Shown here: one piece after another, positions 1-11,816 of the stretch | How positions within the stretch are numbered: the stretch's first letter is position 1 | How the letters are laid out: every line of letters starts with the position of its first letter | Origin: Trichosphaerium sp. ATCC 40318 | Lineage: Eukaryota > Discosea > Flabellinia > Trichosidae | DNA length: 64,000 bases | Assembly (NCBI GenBank): GCA_038496445.1 | Contig: JALMLS010000179.1 | Location: forward strand, 62,001-126,000 | Direction: 5' to 3' | Position numbers and translations under genes: made by a program | The notes under the pieces: model-generated | Told to the model about the DNA's origin: nothing | Seen by the model: the letters and a program-made list of their open reading frames with translations, nothing else | Databases searched by the model: none

Positions 1-228
1 CAGTGACAATACCTCAGAGTGATTTCGAACAATGGTTATAGCATACAAGTGATGGTTGTGTAGACATCTGTCATCGCAAATTCTGACACCTTACCGAGAA
101 CTACCATCGGAAGGAGTGCTATTTAACGTACTACAGAGCAAGCCTACCTGAACAGGAATTGAAGAGAAGTTGATCAAATTTCGGAAAATAACAGACTTTA
201 ATTCAACCCTTTAAAGTACTCTCACAAC

Positions 229-2154
229 ATGGCAGAAAGCTCAGGGAGTGAAACGCATACCGCCGGTAACAGTAGTAAAGCCTTTAAACCCAAAAAACAC
301 GTATTGGATGAAAACGTCCTAAAAGCGTTCGTTGAGCAAGAGAAAGTGCGTTTGTAGGAGTGAATTAGTTGACTTACACAAAAACAAGCCTATTCTTGAA
401 CAAGACGCTATAGCTCTCGCTAGGAAGTACGTCAAAAGGATTGAAACCAATAATAAAGGTAAAAAGATCGCAAACAATCTTTAAACTTACGTCGTTAACG
501 GTAGAGTTTGAATCTCCGAACATACTTATCATTGGTAAACGCAATCTAGGCAAAAGAAGTATGTAATTCCGTTACTCTTAAAACCGCTCTACAGAAAATA
601 ACGTCCTTCTTTAGCGTTAATGAATACTCTATTCCACTCCAATATATGCAAAACATTAAAAGGAAGCCAACAATTCACGTATGTGGTATTTCTAACACTT
701 AAAATAACGAATTACTGTAAATTACTTATAAGATGGTTTATAACGTTATTCTTGCATTGTTGACGCCATAAACGTTATTTTAGGCTACTTAAAGCACTAT
801 TTTTAATTTCTTTCATTAGACGTTACGATTTGGCCACATCTAATGTCCAGGTGTATGAATTCGACCTTGTGGGAGAACCTCAGTATCTTTATGATCTATT
901 GAGTGACTTTTTGGAGCAACACTCAAGCGTACAATCACCGGTTAGATAGATTAGATTTTTTTTGAAAAAGCTTCTATTTGTTGACCTAAGAAAAAAGTAA
1001 CACTTGCGCTAGGGCGCCCAATCTAAGGCTATACATGTTGTCTGGTTTGTTGTTGATGCAAAGCAAGGTAAACTAGATGCAACAGAGAAGATAGTAATGG
1101 AGGTACAAGAGATGAAAAAAAAATAAGAAAAATGCGTTTTTTATTTTTAAATCCGTGTGTGTTTGTTTATTTTTTGTTTAGTCAGTACTGGATGATTTAC
1201 CAATGCTTGTACTATTTAACAAGAGTGATACTACAACGCAGAAACAACGGTAAGCAGTTTTCTACGAGTGTCAAATATTTTCTTTTCCAGTTTTTTTTTT
1301 TCGTCTTCACGTTGTCGTTTATCTGTTAGGTTATACTGATAGTCTCTATAGGGATCATCTTAAAAAAGTAGTAGATGATATGAACTTACATAACTTGGTT
1401 GGAACGTACAATACAGTATCTAAGAGGACGCATGGAAAACAGTTTTTCCATGATTTGCATAAAGTCGTTGATGATACTCTTGAACTTCTTCCTCATGTAG
1501 CTAAAGAGGCATTCATCGCAAGTCAGAGTATATCATTACACAGAAAAGAGTGTCTAGCAAAACAAGCTTTGATAACGAGTTACAAAGAATACAAGCATGC
1601 TAAAACAACATCGAAAATGACCGATCTTCTAAAAGCAATGATGGCCAGATTATCTCTTATTTGGGGGTTTCCACTCCAAGCTACATCATGGGAAAGTTTT
1701 TGTACGTATACTTTAATGTTATTAAGAGGTATTCAAACTAATACTTGTATCTTTAGCTAAGGTTGTAACGCACTGTATATCTATTAAAGAAAAAATTAAA
1801 TGGCTGATTAAAACATCTGAACGCGAGCCTGAACGTGTTCATCATCAAAAGATATTCTGTATAGCTTCAGGTGTACTTTGGAATAGGCTACTCCGTAGTT
1901 TATCTATGGAGATCCTTTATGACCTTATACATGATGGTATGAATGAGAAACATATCAAGGAAGAATTTGAGAAGGACTTTAAAACACTTGAAAATGAAAT
2001 TATGAATAAGAAAGAGTTGCGTGTTTTAGAGAATAATATTGATAATCTTGGTATTGAAAAGACGCTTGATATGGAGAGGGAGGTTAGTTTATCATTATTT
2101 GTACATTTAAGAAGAGAAGAGTTACATGACACGGAGGTTGTATACACAAAATAA
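229..2154 (+). CDS. P-loop GTPase with DUF697-like C-terminal region, multi-exon
   Basis: Several short introns must be removed: about 327-357, 462-510, 560-595, 663-870, 941-1012, 1103-1180, 1251-1340 and 1705-1757. The joined protein has a G1-like segment GKRNLGKR (the usual Ser/Thr after GK is replaced), a G3 motif in EFDLVGEP (DxxG) and a clear G4 in VLFNKSDTT (NKxD). The following helical part, with LLPHVAKEAFIASQS and MARLSLIWGF, resembles the DUF697 region that follows GTPase domains in many bacterial and protist proteins. No signal peptide is seen. The ATG at 229 opens the first exon in frame. The C-terminal exon (1906-2154) is Lys/Glu-rich and helical. The GTPase assignment is fairly firm. 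Substrate and role are unknown, and the weak G1 could reduce nucleotide binding. Confidence 0.6.
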
Positions 2155-2262
2155 AAATTGGTTGTAAAGAGTGATAATTTATCGTTAGTTTATTGTGCTT
2201 GTAGTATTTATATCTTATTTTAATCATCCAAGTTGTTGTTGACCTCCAGTTAAGATTTATGA

Positions 2263-2800
2263 ACATACCGCTCCACTATGTAAGATTGCGCTGTCCTAAG
2301 TATTTTAGACTCTCCAATGTCAACTCTGTTCTCTTCATCGATTGTGCACGATGCTATTGTATTAACGTTTTTTACAATCTCACAGCTTGTCAATTCTGTA
2401 GTTAAGTTCATCATATGTTGCAATGCAATTGCTACCGCAGCGATACTTGAAATTGAAGATAAGCTTAGTTAGCTTCAGTTTGCTGTAACCAAAGATAGTC
2501 TTTCTACACGTTGTGTAGATGAGCATCTAACAGATGAAGGACTAATAGCTGTTTCTGGAGCTCATACAACTTATCTTAAAGATTGTCTTCGTGTAACATT
2601 ACAGGTTTCAAAGATCTCCTTCCTGTAATTCATCTAATACGCTGTTCTTCAAAACCTGCCACTGCTGAAGAGCTTGAGATATATCGTATGGTAGAGTAGC
2701 TCCGTCTTGCTATGGAACAGATGAAGAAATACTTGAAGCTGAAGTATGATTCATATCAGCTTATAATGATTAGGGTATACTTCAAGTTTGGTTTTACTCT
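2263..2800 (+). pseudogene. Decayed leucine-rich-repeat gene fragment
   Basis: Broken plus-strand frames contain DEHLTDEGLIAVSGAHTTYL followed by KDCLRVTLQ. This matches the LRR unit pattern 'lTDeGl.aL.gvHt..L..C..vt' that is better preserved at 44.0-45.1 kb in this window. Stop codons interrupt every frame (for example after KLS near 2468 and within 2690-2770) and no splice pattern repairs them. A second fragment reads NIPLHYVRLRCPKYFRLSNV. I read it as a relic of the same LRR family. Confidence 0.45.
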
Positions 2801-2952
2801 TTTTATTGAGATTGCAACTGTTTGAGATTCGAATCCAAAAATAAGTCACGTGACATACAACAATTTTTACGGTAAATCCGGGTCAATTCCGACGTAAAGT
2901 GCTAGAATGATAATTGAATGTAAGTCTAGCTAGACTAGTACAACGTCTAAGA

Positions 2953-4327
2953 ATGGAACCACTTGCAGAGTCGCCAATTGATGTATTGCCACCAGAAATA
3001 CTCACACTAATCCTTGAAATGACCAGTAGCGAGTCTAAAACGCATGCAAGCCACCTAAATCGGAGTTGGCACGCGTTTGTGATGAGTAATACCAAGTTTA
3101 TGGTACAATCACTTATTACCAACTGATTAATCGCGGATAGCATGAGGTTATGAACGCTCTACCACCTAGGGAGATATTTAACGTTAAAGATCACGAAAAA
3201 GATTCAATAGTTAAAGTATGCGGGTTAGTGGCTGCTCATGGCAAGGTAAGTTCATAACACGACCTGCTTCGTAACTTACAACTCAGATTAATAATAAATC
3301 AAATTAACATGCTATTTTTAGCTGTTCATCACGACTATGAACCAAAATAAAAGGACCTTCAAGGTACTCACTGAATATCGTTTTAGAAAGGTATTTAACT
3401 TTCCTTCTACTAGATGTATCAATTAACTTTACCAGAGGAAGGTAACAACAGTAATTGCACGTGGGGTAAACCAAAGGTTATTTTAAACAAATATGAGCGT
3501 GGTCCTTTCCTTGCTTTGATGCCATCAAAGCTTCGTGCTAGAGTGTTCAACACAAAGAACTTCCTACACTTTCGTAGTAAGCGATTCTATTTAAAGATGG
3601 ATATGAGAAAAAAGAAACCAAAGTGGACCAAAACATTTGATTTTGGTCAGCACGTGATTTCTATTAATGATAAAGATTATCCTGATTCGCTTGCTGTGTA
3701 TAACATAGGAAATAGTACTATAGATTTGTGTGATTCGAAAAAGGATGTAATCTTGAAGGTACCTACTTGTGAAGTTAACTCCCTATGTTGCTTTTTTTTT
3801 TGTACTTACGGCTTTTGTTTAGAGTATACCTTTTTCTTCATCTGTCAACAACTATTTTGACTTTGTAGCAGACAATGATAAGCACATATTTTTCTTTCAC
3901 CATACTGGTGAGCTTTTAGTGAGATATAGTGACGGGAGAGAGGAGACTATTTATAGAACAACAAGTTTTGGTGAATTTATTAGTTCAATGTACTTGGGCA
4001 ATAATATTCTTGCACTCCTAGACTTCAATGGCATGGTTTATTTTACCGAATTAGTAGGCAAACAATTACGGCAATTTCATACTTTTCATGTTGCTTCTAA
4101 ATACCTTGCACATTCAAAATGTACGACACTAATTTCATTTTCTTCTTTTTTCTGATTCATCTGATTTTTTTATTCCAGCATGGTGTTACTATGAAAACAC
4201 GGGTAAAATATTTGCAAAAAAATGCTATCTGCCACCAGCTGAAACAGAATACAAAGATGCATCAACCATTTTCTTCTATTACTGAAATAACACTGTGTTT
4301 ACAAATAAGAACGCTTCCACTGTGCTA
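2953..4327 (+). CDS. F-box protein with a probable beta-propeller-like C-terminal part
   Basis: The N-terminal exon carries an F-box: SPIDVLPPEILTLILEMT then HLNRSWHAFV, which fits the LP.Eil..i......l....vcr.W pattern. F-box proteins usually bring substrates to SCF ubiquitin ligases. Later exons (about 3140-3246, 3322-3390, 3391-3770, 3870-4120, 4180-4327) encode short beta-rich stretches such as DFGQHVISINDKDYPDSLAV and YLGNNILALLDFNGMVYF, as in F-box proteins with propeller-like tails. A stop (TGA near 3124) follows the F-box exon and the join to the next exon is not fully solved, so one damaged splice site or a frameshift is possible. The first in-frame ATG before the F-box is at 2953. 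The ligand-binding part is not identified. Confidence 0.5.
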
Positions 4328-4329
4328 AA

Positions 4330-5790
4330 AAAATACGGAATTATTTAAGATTTCTATTGACATAACCATACAATAATAGAGTGTATCCTCGAGGGAATCT
4401 AACGGTCGCAAAATAAAGATCTTAATATTTATTCTAACCATGTTCCCAATTAAAAATAAACGATTGGTGACAAAGACATTCATTTCCATCAAACATGTGA
4501 TTTATTTGAACATCCAAAGTAAACTACAACTGTCTATGACATCAGTGTCACGCAAGATTGTGAAGTAGCCAGGTAGGAAGGCGTTCAACTACACCATTTT
4601 TAGGGAACACTCCAAGAAATAGTTGCATGTTGGGATTGTAGAGCCGGCCATGCAAAAACAACTTTGTTTTTGTTCTCCTTGTTTGCTTTGTAGCATTTTT
4701 ACCCCTATCATTTTTAAAATCAAAGAGGTTAATGAGAACGTTTTCATTAACAGCGCGCATCCATATTTGCTTTCTCGAATTGATATCATAGATCCTAACT
4801 TAAAACTTCTCATTTATTATCAGGCCCACATGTATAGAAAATAACCTAAGCAAGATCAGACGAGAACTAAGTAAAGATGGAAAAAAGTTTTGTAATTTTA
4901 CAACTTAAATTAAACTATAGGTTGGTCGGGTAGTCTGTGCGGAAGCCATATGAAATATCCATTGGGTATGGTTCTTCAGGGCATTGTCCAACTTTAAATA
5001 CATGAGAACTTGGGAGGATGTGGGATTGGGTAGGAGTTTGTTAAAGGCTAGAATGGATTGAAAAGTAACAAACAACATTACACTTTTGTGGCAATGAATT
5101 TTGACTTTAGTTGGTCATAGCTTGCAAGACAGGAAGGAGTTGGATTCCTGCACGTAATTATTATGCAACATACCTTCAGTTTTTGCGAAGGCGTTCTACC
5201 TGAGATGTCGCAAACGTGATTTCATATGTTTTCATTGTTCTGCAAGTTAAGTCACAAGAGAATTCTGAAGTTCATGAACGCAACAGACCACAATCTACCA
5301 CGCATGGATACTATCCTAATATACTAAAAGACTGACAATTATGCAAGTTTGCAGTAAATCTTGTGTGTTGGCATTATCACACGTGATACTAATATTTTAC
5401 ATTAAAAAAGAAGTTAATTGTTTATTGAGGGTAAAGGTAACACGTTCATGCTGCTAACACACAATTTTCTTACTCTAAACAAGTAATTTTTAATCAAAAA
5501 TAAACGTCAATTTCGTTGAAACCTGACGACAGTTTTATCCGGTATTCCTCGTTTAAACAAATTATTATCCGGTTTTCTCTTTCATTTTACTTGCCTTCTG
5601 TTAGTGGGAACGATTGATTACGTTTGCAGTACTTGACGATTCGCAAAACGTGACCAACCTTTACAAACTTGGCGAAATACTGTACAGATGCAGTATACGA
5701 TTGCGTGTGAGCGTATCGCATCATTAACGTCTATTACGCCTTAAACATCACAAAAAAACACTAAAAAACTGCAAAAAAATAAATAATAGT
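4330..5790. other. Gene-poor stretch with one doubtful minus-strand ORF
   Basis: No conserved protein is recognised here. A minus-strand frame at 4548-4844 (with KTKLFLHGRLYNPNMQLFLG) has some coding character but no partner exon and no known domain, so I do not call it. The rest is AT-rich, with CACGTG at 5380 and a purine/pyrimidine-biased stretch before the ATG at 5791 that may serve as promoter for the next gene. Confidence 0.35.
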
Positions 5791-6411
5791 ATGTCCACCC
5801 TACTACGCCGCACAAGGAGAAAATCTTTATCTCAGAAACTTCCAGTGGTGTCTAAAGGGACGCTATACATACGTGTTGACCACGTAAGATACTTGAAAGG
5901 ATGTAAAGCATCACCACGTGATTACTACGTTGAAGTAAGCCTTTGGAATGCAGTATTTAATGAAACTTGCGAAAAACAACGAACGCACAAACAAATCTCG
6001 ACCAACTCAGAAGCGTATTGGGAGACGAGTCTAAAACCTATTACAGTAGAAAGCAGAGGATCACCACTATACGTTGTATTTCGTATAAAGAGAAAAAGGC
6101 GTGTAGGAGCAAGCAAGACATTTGCCAAGTCCGCCGTAAATATAACTGATTTTGGGTGCCTGAGCTTTCCGTTTGGGGGAAGTTTCGATATTCAATTGAA
6201 GCCTCTGGAGTCAAGCACTACACCTATGCTTCGTCTGACACTAGAATACACGCCAGTGGGTTTCTCTAGATCAGGCTTTGAAGAGGTCGCTTTCAGTAGA
6301 TCTGTTGAACAACAAGAGAGCGAAGAACGCTATGATGAGGAAGAAGAAGAAGAAGACGATGAAGATTGTTGCGAAAAAGTGGTTGATATGCGAAATAACC
6401 GTTATTCTTAA
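5791..6411 (+). CDS. C2-like domain protein with acidic tail, intronless
   Basis: A single 206-residue ORF begins at the first ATG (5791). Residues about 22-150 look like a C2-type beta sandwich: GTLYIRVDHVRYLKGCKAS, then DYYVEVSLWN, then SPLYVVFRIK and FGGSFDIQLKPLE. C2 domains bind membranes or proteins. The calcium-binding aspartates typical of type I C2 are not evident, so a protein-binding or non-calcium C2 is more likely. The N-terminus is basic (LLRRTRRKS), and residues about 175-200 form a run of Glu/Asp. No membrane segment is seen. The lack of introns is unusual among its neighbours. The fold call is tentative. Confidence 0.5.
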   Translation: MSTLLRRTRRKSLSQKLPVVSKGTLYIRVDHVRYLKGCKASPRDYYVEVSLWNAVFNETCEKQRTHKQISTNSEAYWETSLKPITVESRGSPLYVVFRIKRKRRVGASKTFAKSAVNITDFGCLSFPFGGSFDIQLKPLESSTTPMLRLTLEYTPVGFSRSGFEEVAFSRSVEQQESEERYDEEEEEEDDEDCCEKVVDMRNNRYS

Positions 6412-6660
6412 AGACAAACTCTTCTTTTATGGATCTCTCGGTATCACTTGGAGCTCACAACACAATTTTTCCCTTCTTTAATCTTGTACATTAATTACAC
6501 TTTGTATTTTTATTAAAAACACGTGGTATTAGTAATAAAATACCTTTTCACGGTTTTTCACATTCGTCATCATGAGTTTATGTTAAAGTTCTAAAAATCA
6601 AATGTGTAAGAAAAACTCAAAAGCACAAGTTGAAAAAAAAGTGCTGGCGCAAAGTGGTGC

Positions 6661-8796
6661 TTACAACTATTGGTAGTGGATTTGTTACAATATTTTAGAT
6701 TCAAAAGAGGGCGTACCTCGAGTTCAGCTGCGCTTGTCTTTGTTAGTGAACCTTCAACAAGTTCAGTAGCAAAATTTGAAGCTGCTTCAAGTTTTGATGA
6801 AGATAGAGCCCTTCGAAGTGGTTTTTTACCGTGCTTTACTTGAGCATTGACGTAGAAAGCTAGTGGTTGAGTTAGAATAAGTATTAACGAACCTTCATTG
6901 AGGCATAAATTCGTACTGATATTAGAAAGCTAAACAACAAGTCAGAGAAAACACAAAAGGATAACAATTTTTTTTTTTACCTCTACGATGCCTTTTGAAT
7001 AAAGCTCGTTATCTGAGCGTACACCTCCTACAATGAATAGAGCCTTTGATATCCTATGCATAGAATGACAGCTTACAGATTTTAACGCCACAGGCATATT
7101 CAATCGAGCCCACGAACCAGTGGCTTTATACAAATATTAGCAAGGAACTTTCCTTTTTTTTTATTTATTGTTTCTGTCGTACCAAGGGCGAATACAAAAA
7201 TATCGCTGTATATTTCGTTATCGCTGCAGCCTCCGTATACTATTAAAGTGTTCTTTAGTGGAATAACACATGCTTCAGATCTAGGACTTGGAGCCTTTGA
7301 AGAACTTAGACATCTTTTCCAATCTAAATAGAATTTTTAGTTCGATTTCTTTTTTGAAAGGATGAAGAGCATACTCAAAGATATCATATCAAAGCAATGT
7401 ATATCCGAAGTATAGCCATTCTTTTTTGTTTCTCCACCAAATATATACCTATTTCGTTGCAAAGCAATGAGTTGTTGTGAATGAAAGAGAAACAGAAAGA
7501 AAAAAACAAGACAACGAACATTTTTTCTTCAACTGCACAGCACGCATGTCCTTTCCTACCACTTGGACCTCCAGCCACGTGACGCCATGAATTTGTTTCT
7601 ATATTGATAACTTAGTACTTGGAAATTATGATGTAGTACTTACCTGCACCAAACACCCACGTGTCAGAAAAGAAAGTTTCCTTCTTTCCTACTTTTCTGT
7701 ATCCGCCATAAATTGCGAAAGACTTTTCAAAAACAGCAGCGCTAGGACGTTTAAATAAAGGACTTCATAAAAAAACAGCAAATGTTTCTTCACTATAAAA
7801 ACGATACAAATCGAGAAAAACAAACAACAACTTTAACTTTGTTTCTTCTTTTTTTTTCGTACCAATGACTTGCACGTGGATGAGGCTTGTCACCGTCGAT
7901 ATGCAAATGCTTCACCTTGAAGCTGCCTACTAACTTTTACTAAAGTGGGTTGTATAAGATACATACGCATGCTTATTGTATAAATCTCATTTGAATATTC
8001 GCCTTTTTCTGTGTACCCTCCAAAGACATAGAGTGTATGCCCAACAAGACAAGATGTATGTCCAGTTATCTTTAAATTAGCATGTGATCCTACAAGATTA
8101 TGTGTATCCCATTTACCGGTCGCTATGGATGGAAATCAGACTTTATCTTTCGTTTTGTTTGATAATTATCATTAAAAATACTTACATATTGAAAAAGATG
8201 TCAGTCCTCCTCGGAACTTATCGCAGCTATCTCCACCGAAAATTACTATTGTATCGCTTCAACAAATTCAAAAGTTAGGTATTACGATAGACCCATTGCA
8301 ATACTTTCTTACCCAACGACGTTAGAGCTATGTTGTGCGCGAACTTGGTATTTCTAAAGAAAAAAATGAGAACGATATTTCTTGCTGAGCATTCTCACCT
8401 TTGACTTATGTGTCTTTTTCTGTTTCTTTTCATTCTTTGCTGTAAGTTGGCTACATATAAGTGACAACTGGTCCAAATCGTTCATCTTCTGGAACCCCAT
8501 CAAAAAGCGCTTCTAAAACAGAAATAATGAGCAGAAGTATTTCACAACTTTGTCTTACGCCATCTATCTTTTCAAGCATCAAGAAATGCTTGTATCGATC
8601 GCTTTCCATTTGCTTCCCAAGAGAAGACTGAGATAGTAGACTCACTGAGAAACAAAAAAACAGCGTTAGCACTGGTGACATCCAAGCTTTAAATCAGAAG
8701 CAAAAGTACGCTCATACCTTCAGAACAAGGCAACTTTCTATGAGAAATATGACCGAAATAGAACAACCCCAAAAAGCTGTAATGATGGTTCTTCAT
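6661..8796 (-). CDS. Kelch-repeat protein, multi-exon
   Basis: Minus-strand exons, each 60-150 bases, carry successive kelch blades. Examples are ALFIVGGVRSDNELYSKG (about 7060-7000), LIVYGGCSDNEIYSDIFV (about 7250-7190), PSGRKGHACCAVEEKMFV (about 7560-7505) and TSCLVGHTLYVFGGYTEKG (about 8060-8000). The repeated hydrophobic strand followed by GG and then Y..D/E is the kelch signature, so a six- or seven-bladed propeller is expected. The N-terminal part (from the ATG at 8796) is alpha-helical without a recognised domain. The C-terminal tail is LEAASNFATELVEG.. and ends at 6661 after an intron starting GTACG. Kelch propellers are protein-interaction modules, and the partner cannot be inferred. 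Confidence 0.7.
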
Positions 8797-9039
8797 TTTA
8801 GAGACAAGCAATATACTATCTGACCATACGGTAACTACAACTTCACTCACACCTCTATCACTTAGCATAAAAACACCCTAGTAAAAAACTTAGAAAAATT
8901 GTTTAAATCGAAGTCACGTGATTCTAACGTTGTCAAATGTTTTTATCCATTTGCGGCTAGGAACCAAGATTTTGATTTCTGGAGGTACGTATACTCTAGT
9001 AAGCGAGTAAGTAAGGTAATATGATTTCAAATGAAATGT

Positions 9040-10292
9040 TCACACGGACATTTTCTTTACGACTTCAACGCCTGTCCTTCTAGTTTCTTCACCTTTTCTT
9101 GATGTATTTATTATCGCTCCTATTTCTTCCATTTTTTCAAGCGCTAATTTGACGTTTGGGGTGTCAATATGATCATCAGGGATGCGTTTCAGAACCTCCT
9201 TATTTTTTTATTACTTAAACGTATTTGCGCATTCAGTAGCCGCACCTTTAGTAGAAGGATAAGCCTCAGAGGTCTTTGAACAGGCCTAAATATATTTAAC
9301 TCAAACACGAAGTATTAAATTAAATAGGGTACATGATAAGAAAGTCAGCCACATCAAGTTTACCACCGAATTTTCTTTCGCTCTTGTTCATAAATTGTGT
9401 CGAAAATTTCTTGTATGCACCATGTTTCTTTGCCTTCTTCAAAGCTTGTAGCGCTAAATCATAGCGTCTTACATACTCCGCATACAATTTAAAGAATTGA
9501 AACTAAATACGATCCAAATTAGTTACAAGACAAGTAACAGAACAAACAAAGCGTGTACATAACTAAGAAACAACTTTCCAATATCATATCGCTGTGGACT
9601 TAGTCTTTTTGTTCTTTCAGCCAACTTTGTATAGAATATAACATGAAATTCAACCAATGTACGCATATTACCGAACATGAGAGCAGATTCCTTTTGATCC
9701 AACAGCTTTGCTGCAATCAACCCAGGCTCTCCTTCCTACGTAGCCTATTTTTAGAGGATGTAGACCTTTAAACTAAAAATTCCTTTTTTTTTTGATTTAT
9801 TTTCGTACGTTGAGCACGTGTTGCAGGTACTCAATATAAATCTTCTCGCTACTTAAGATTTCCTTTACTACTCTAACATATTTTCCCAGTTTATGCTCTA
9901 AGTAGTCTGATTGTAATTCTGTATTTTTCCCAGTTGTTAATCGAAGAGGATGTTTAGAGTTACTCTACTCAAAAAAAACGTTATAATTTAGGGTTTTGAA
10001 AAAAAAAAACTAAAATAAAACTCAAAACTCATTACACCCACCAACGTACCCGAGTGACTCCAGCACGTTTCTTTGTACGTTTCTTATGTGAAGATCTTAC
10101 TGGCCTCGATCCTTCATCACTTCGCGTAACATGTGAAGGCACTGGCTGAACTAAGTTTAAGGGTAAGCAGGAGAAGTTATAAACACCGAAGAACGTTAAT
10201 AATTATAGATTTATATTTTGTTTATTTTTATCGTACTGTTATGTACTGCCTTTCTCGATGCTGCCGTTGTTAGATTCGGGGATGTAAACCAT
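9040..10292 (-). CDS. Rho guanine-nucleotide exchange factor (DH domain)
   Basis: Spliced minus-strand exons give a DH domain in order: CR1 as VKEILSSEKIYIEYLQHVLN (about 9895-9825), a middle helix with EGEPGLIAAKLLDQKESA (about 9735-9690), then FGGKLDVADFLIMPVQRPLR and LILLLKEVLKRIPDDH (about 9370-9160), ending in LALEKMEEIGAIINTS. The LIMPVQRPLRLILLLKE motif is the hallmark of CR3 and appears only when introns starting GTACCC (about 9330) and GTGCGG (about 9247) are removed. The N-terminus (ATG 10292) is basic, with KKRTKKRAG. No PH domain is seen before the stop at 9040, although a PH usually follows a DH, so the protein is short. It should activate Rho/Rac GTPases in actin control, like WASH1 at 35 kb. 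Confidence 0.85.
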
Positions 10293-10602
10293 TGCGTGTC
10301 CTTTAATGGTGGTGTTTTTTTTGCCATTTACCAACACGCTTGCTAAAGAAAACAAAATCAGCGTTAACGGGTTGCGCCCGCTGAAAACACGTGAAATATG
10401 ACATTAAGGCAAGATCGCTTTATCGCTAATCCAATTTGGATTGCTCGCACGTCTATCCAAGTAAACCTTCTTTAATACCTATTGTACGAAGTTCTCAAGT
10501 TCTCGTTTCCGCCACCATGTCAAATCAAGTAAATACAAGTTGAAAACCGATTTTATCGAGATTACTTTTTTTTTGTTTATTGCTCTTCAGTCACAAGCGT
10601 AC

Positions 10603-11750
10603 TTAGTAGACTTGTATGTTGCTGAAAGTGATAGATGTGTTTACGTTACAATCTGTATTAGAACTACAAGGTGGGATATCTAACCATGACATTGTAGATG
10701 CTTTGTCTCCCCAGTAAGCAACAGTAAGTACCATACCTGCTCGAAACGCCTCAGTCATAGATGCAAGTCTGTTACAATTTCCAGTATTGTGGTTAAAAGA
10801 TATAGACTTTCCAGATTGCTTCAGAGTCGTTATTATAGTACTAAGTTGTCCGCTACCATCAGTCTGAAATTGAGTGGTAACATCAAAGCTTCTAGTAGTG
10901 TCTATTTGATAGTTTCCTCCTATGACGTTTTCGGTTATGGATGGCAAAGATAACAAGCGTACCTGGGCCGTAAGCGTTGCTGCCTTGGTTTTTAGAATTC
11001 TGACCACAGCCACCGCCATCACAGTTGTAGTAATGGCCATTTGATGGAGTATCACATGTATGTGGAGTAACTTGGAAAGCGTGAGTATTGGCTTCCATCA
11101 CATCCATCTACAATAAAACGTTACTTTTCTTATCTTCAAAGCAATGATTAACCGTGCCTCTGGACAGTATTCGCCACAAACTGTGTTTGCGTCGCAGTAA
11201 TAATCCCCGCATTTGGTGGCGTTAGGTTGGCCGTTGGTGCCAATAGCAGGCATCTTAACGAGGTATCTACAAGCCACGCATTAGCATAAAAAAGCTTTGG
11301 TTATGAGTCCGTGTCAAACAAAAATAGATTGATCACGTGGAAGTTTCTTTTGACAATTGAACAAAACCGTACAAAGCTGCGTTACATGCGCATCCAGCGC
11401 TACTGAGATCCACGGTATATGCAAGGGTCTTGCCAAGAAGTTGTAGTCCAAGAAACATATCTGGTTGGAAAGAGTTCACGCATTTTTCAGCAATGTAGAA
11501 CCTTTGGTTATGCTGCGAAACGACGATAGATCCTACACCGTTTTTGTAAATTTTTCAGTTTATTTTTATTAAGCGCATTGTGCGTACCTGATACCTTTAC
11601 TTTACCGTTATTCCCACCGGACTGTACAATATACGACGAGTTGTTTACTCCACCAACACTTACAGATCCAACAATAACTGCAGTATTACAATCAGCATTG
11701 ATGAGTGCGAAACAGGCAAACACCAAAAGAATAGCTTTTAGTTCAAACAT
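10603..11750 (-). CDS. Secreted glycoside hydrolase family 7 (cellobiohydrolase/endoglucanase)
   Basis: The product starts at the ATG at 11750 with a signal peptide (MFELKAILLVFACFALINA). GH7 landmarks follow: LLGKTLAYTVDLSSAGCACN, NAALYLVKMPA, CDANTVCGEYCPE then MDVMEANTHAF (the ExDxxE catalytic motif), CDGGGCGQN, and a C-terminal WLDIPPC...SITFSNIQVY. Introns lie at about 11255-11370 and 10930-10972, plus others near 11460-11590. The intron at 11108-11157 must use a GC donor to give the catalytic Glu. At roughly 350 residues it is shorter than typical fungal GH7 (about 430), and its N-terminal 60 residues do not match the usual GH7 start. No cellulose-binding module is seen. It should cut beta-1,4-glucan outside the cell. 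Confidence 0.88.
11108..11157 (-). other. GC-AG intron in the GH7 gene
   Basis: A 50-nt intron with donor GCACGG and acceptor TTGTAG. Splicing here joins CGEYCPE to MDVMEAN in frame, restoring Glu-Met-Asp-Val-Met-Glu at the GH7 active site. The only nearby GT (four bases downstream, GTTAAT) puts TGA in frame immediately after the junction. Confidence 0.75.
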
Positions 11751-11816
11751 TTTGGGAGCGTTTTGAAAAAATTTGACAATGTTGTGCCAAAATTGGTACA
11801 CAATTGTAACGGACTC

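Noticed and set aside
10603-11107. Two separate partial GH7 genes
   Set aside because: A 43-nt intron with donor GTACGC joins the ORFs in one GH7 frame.
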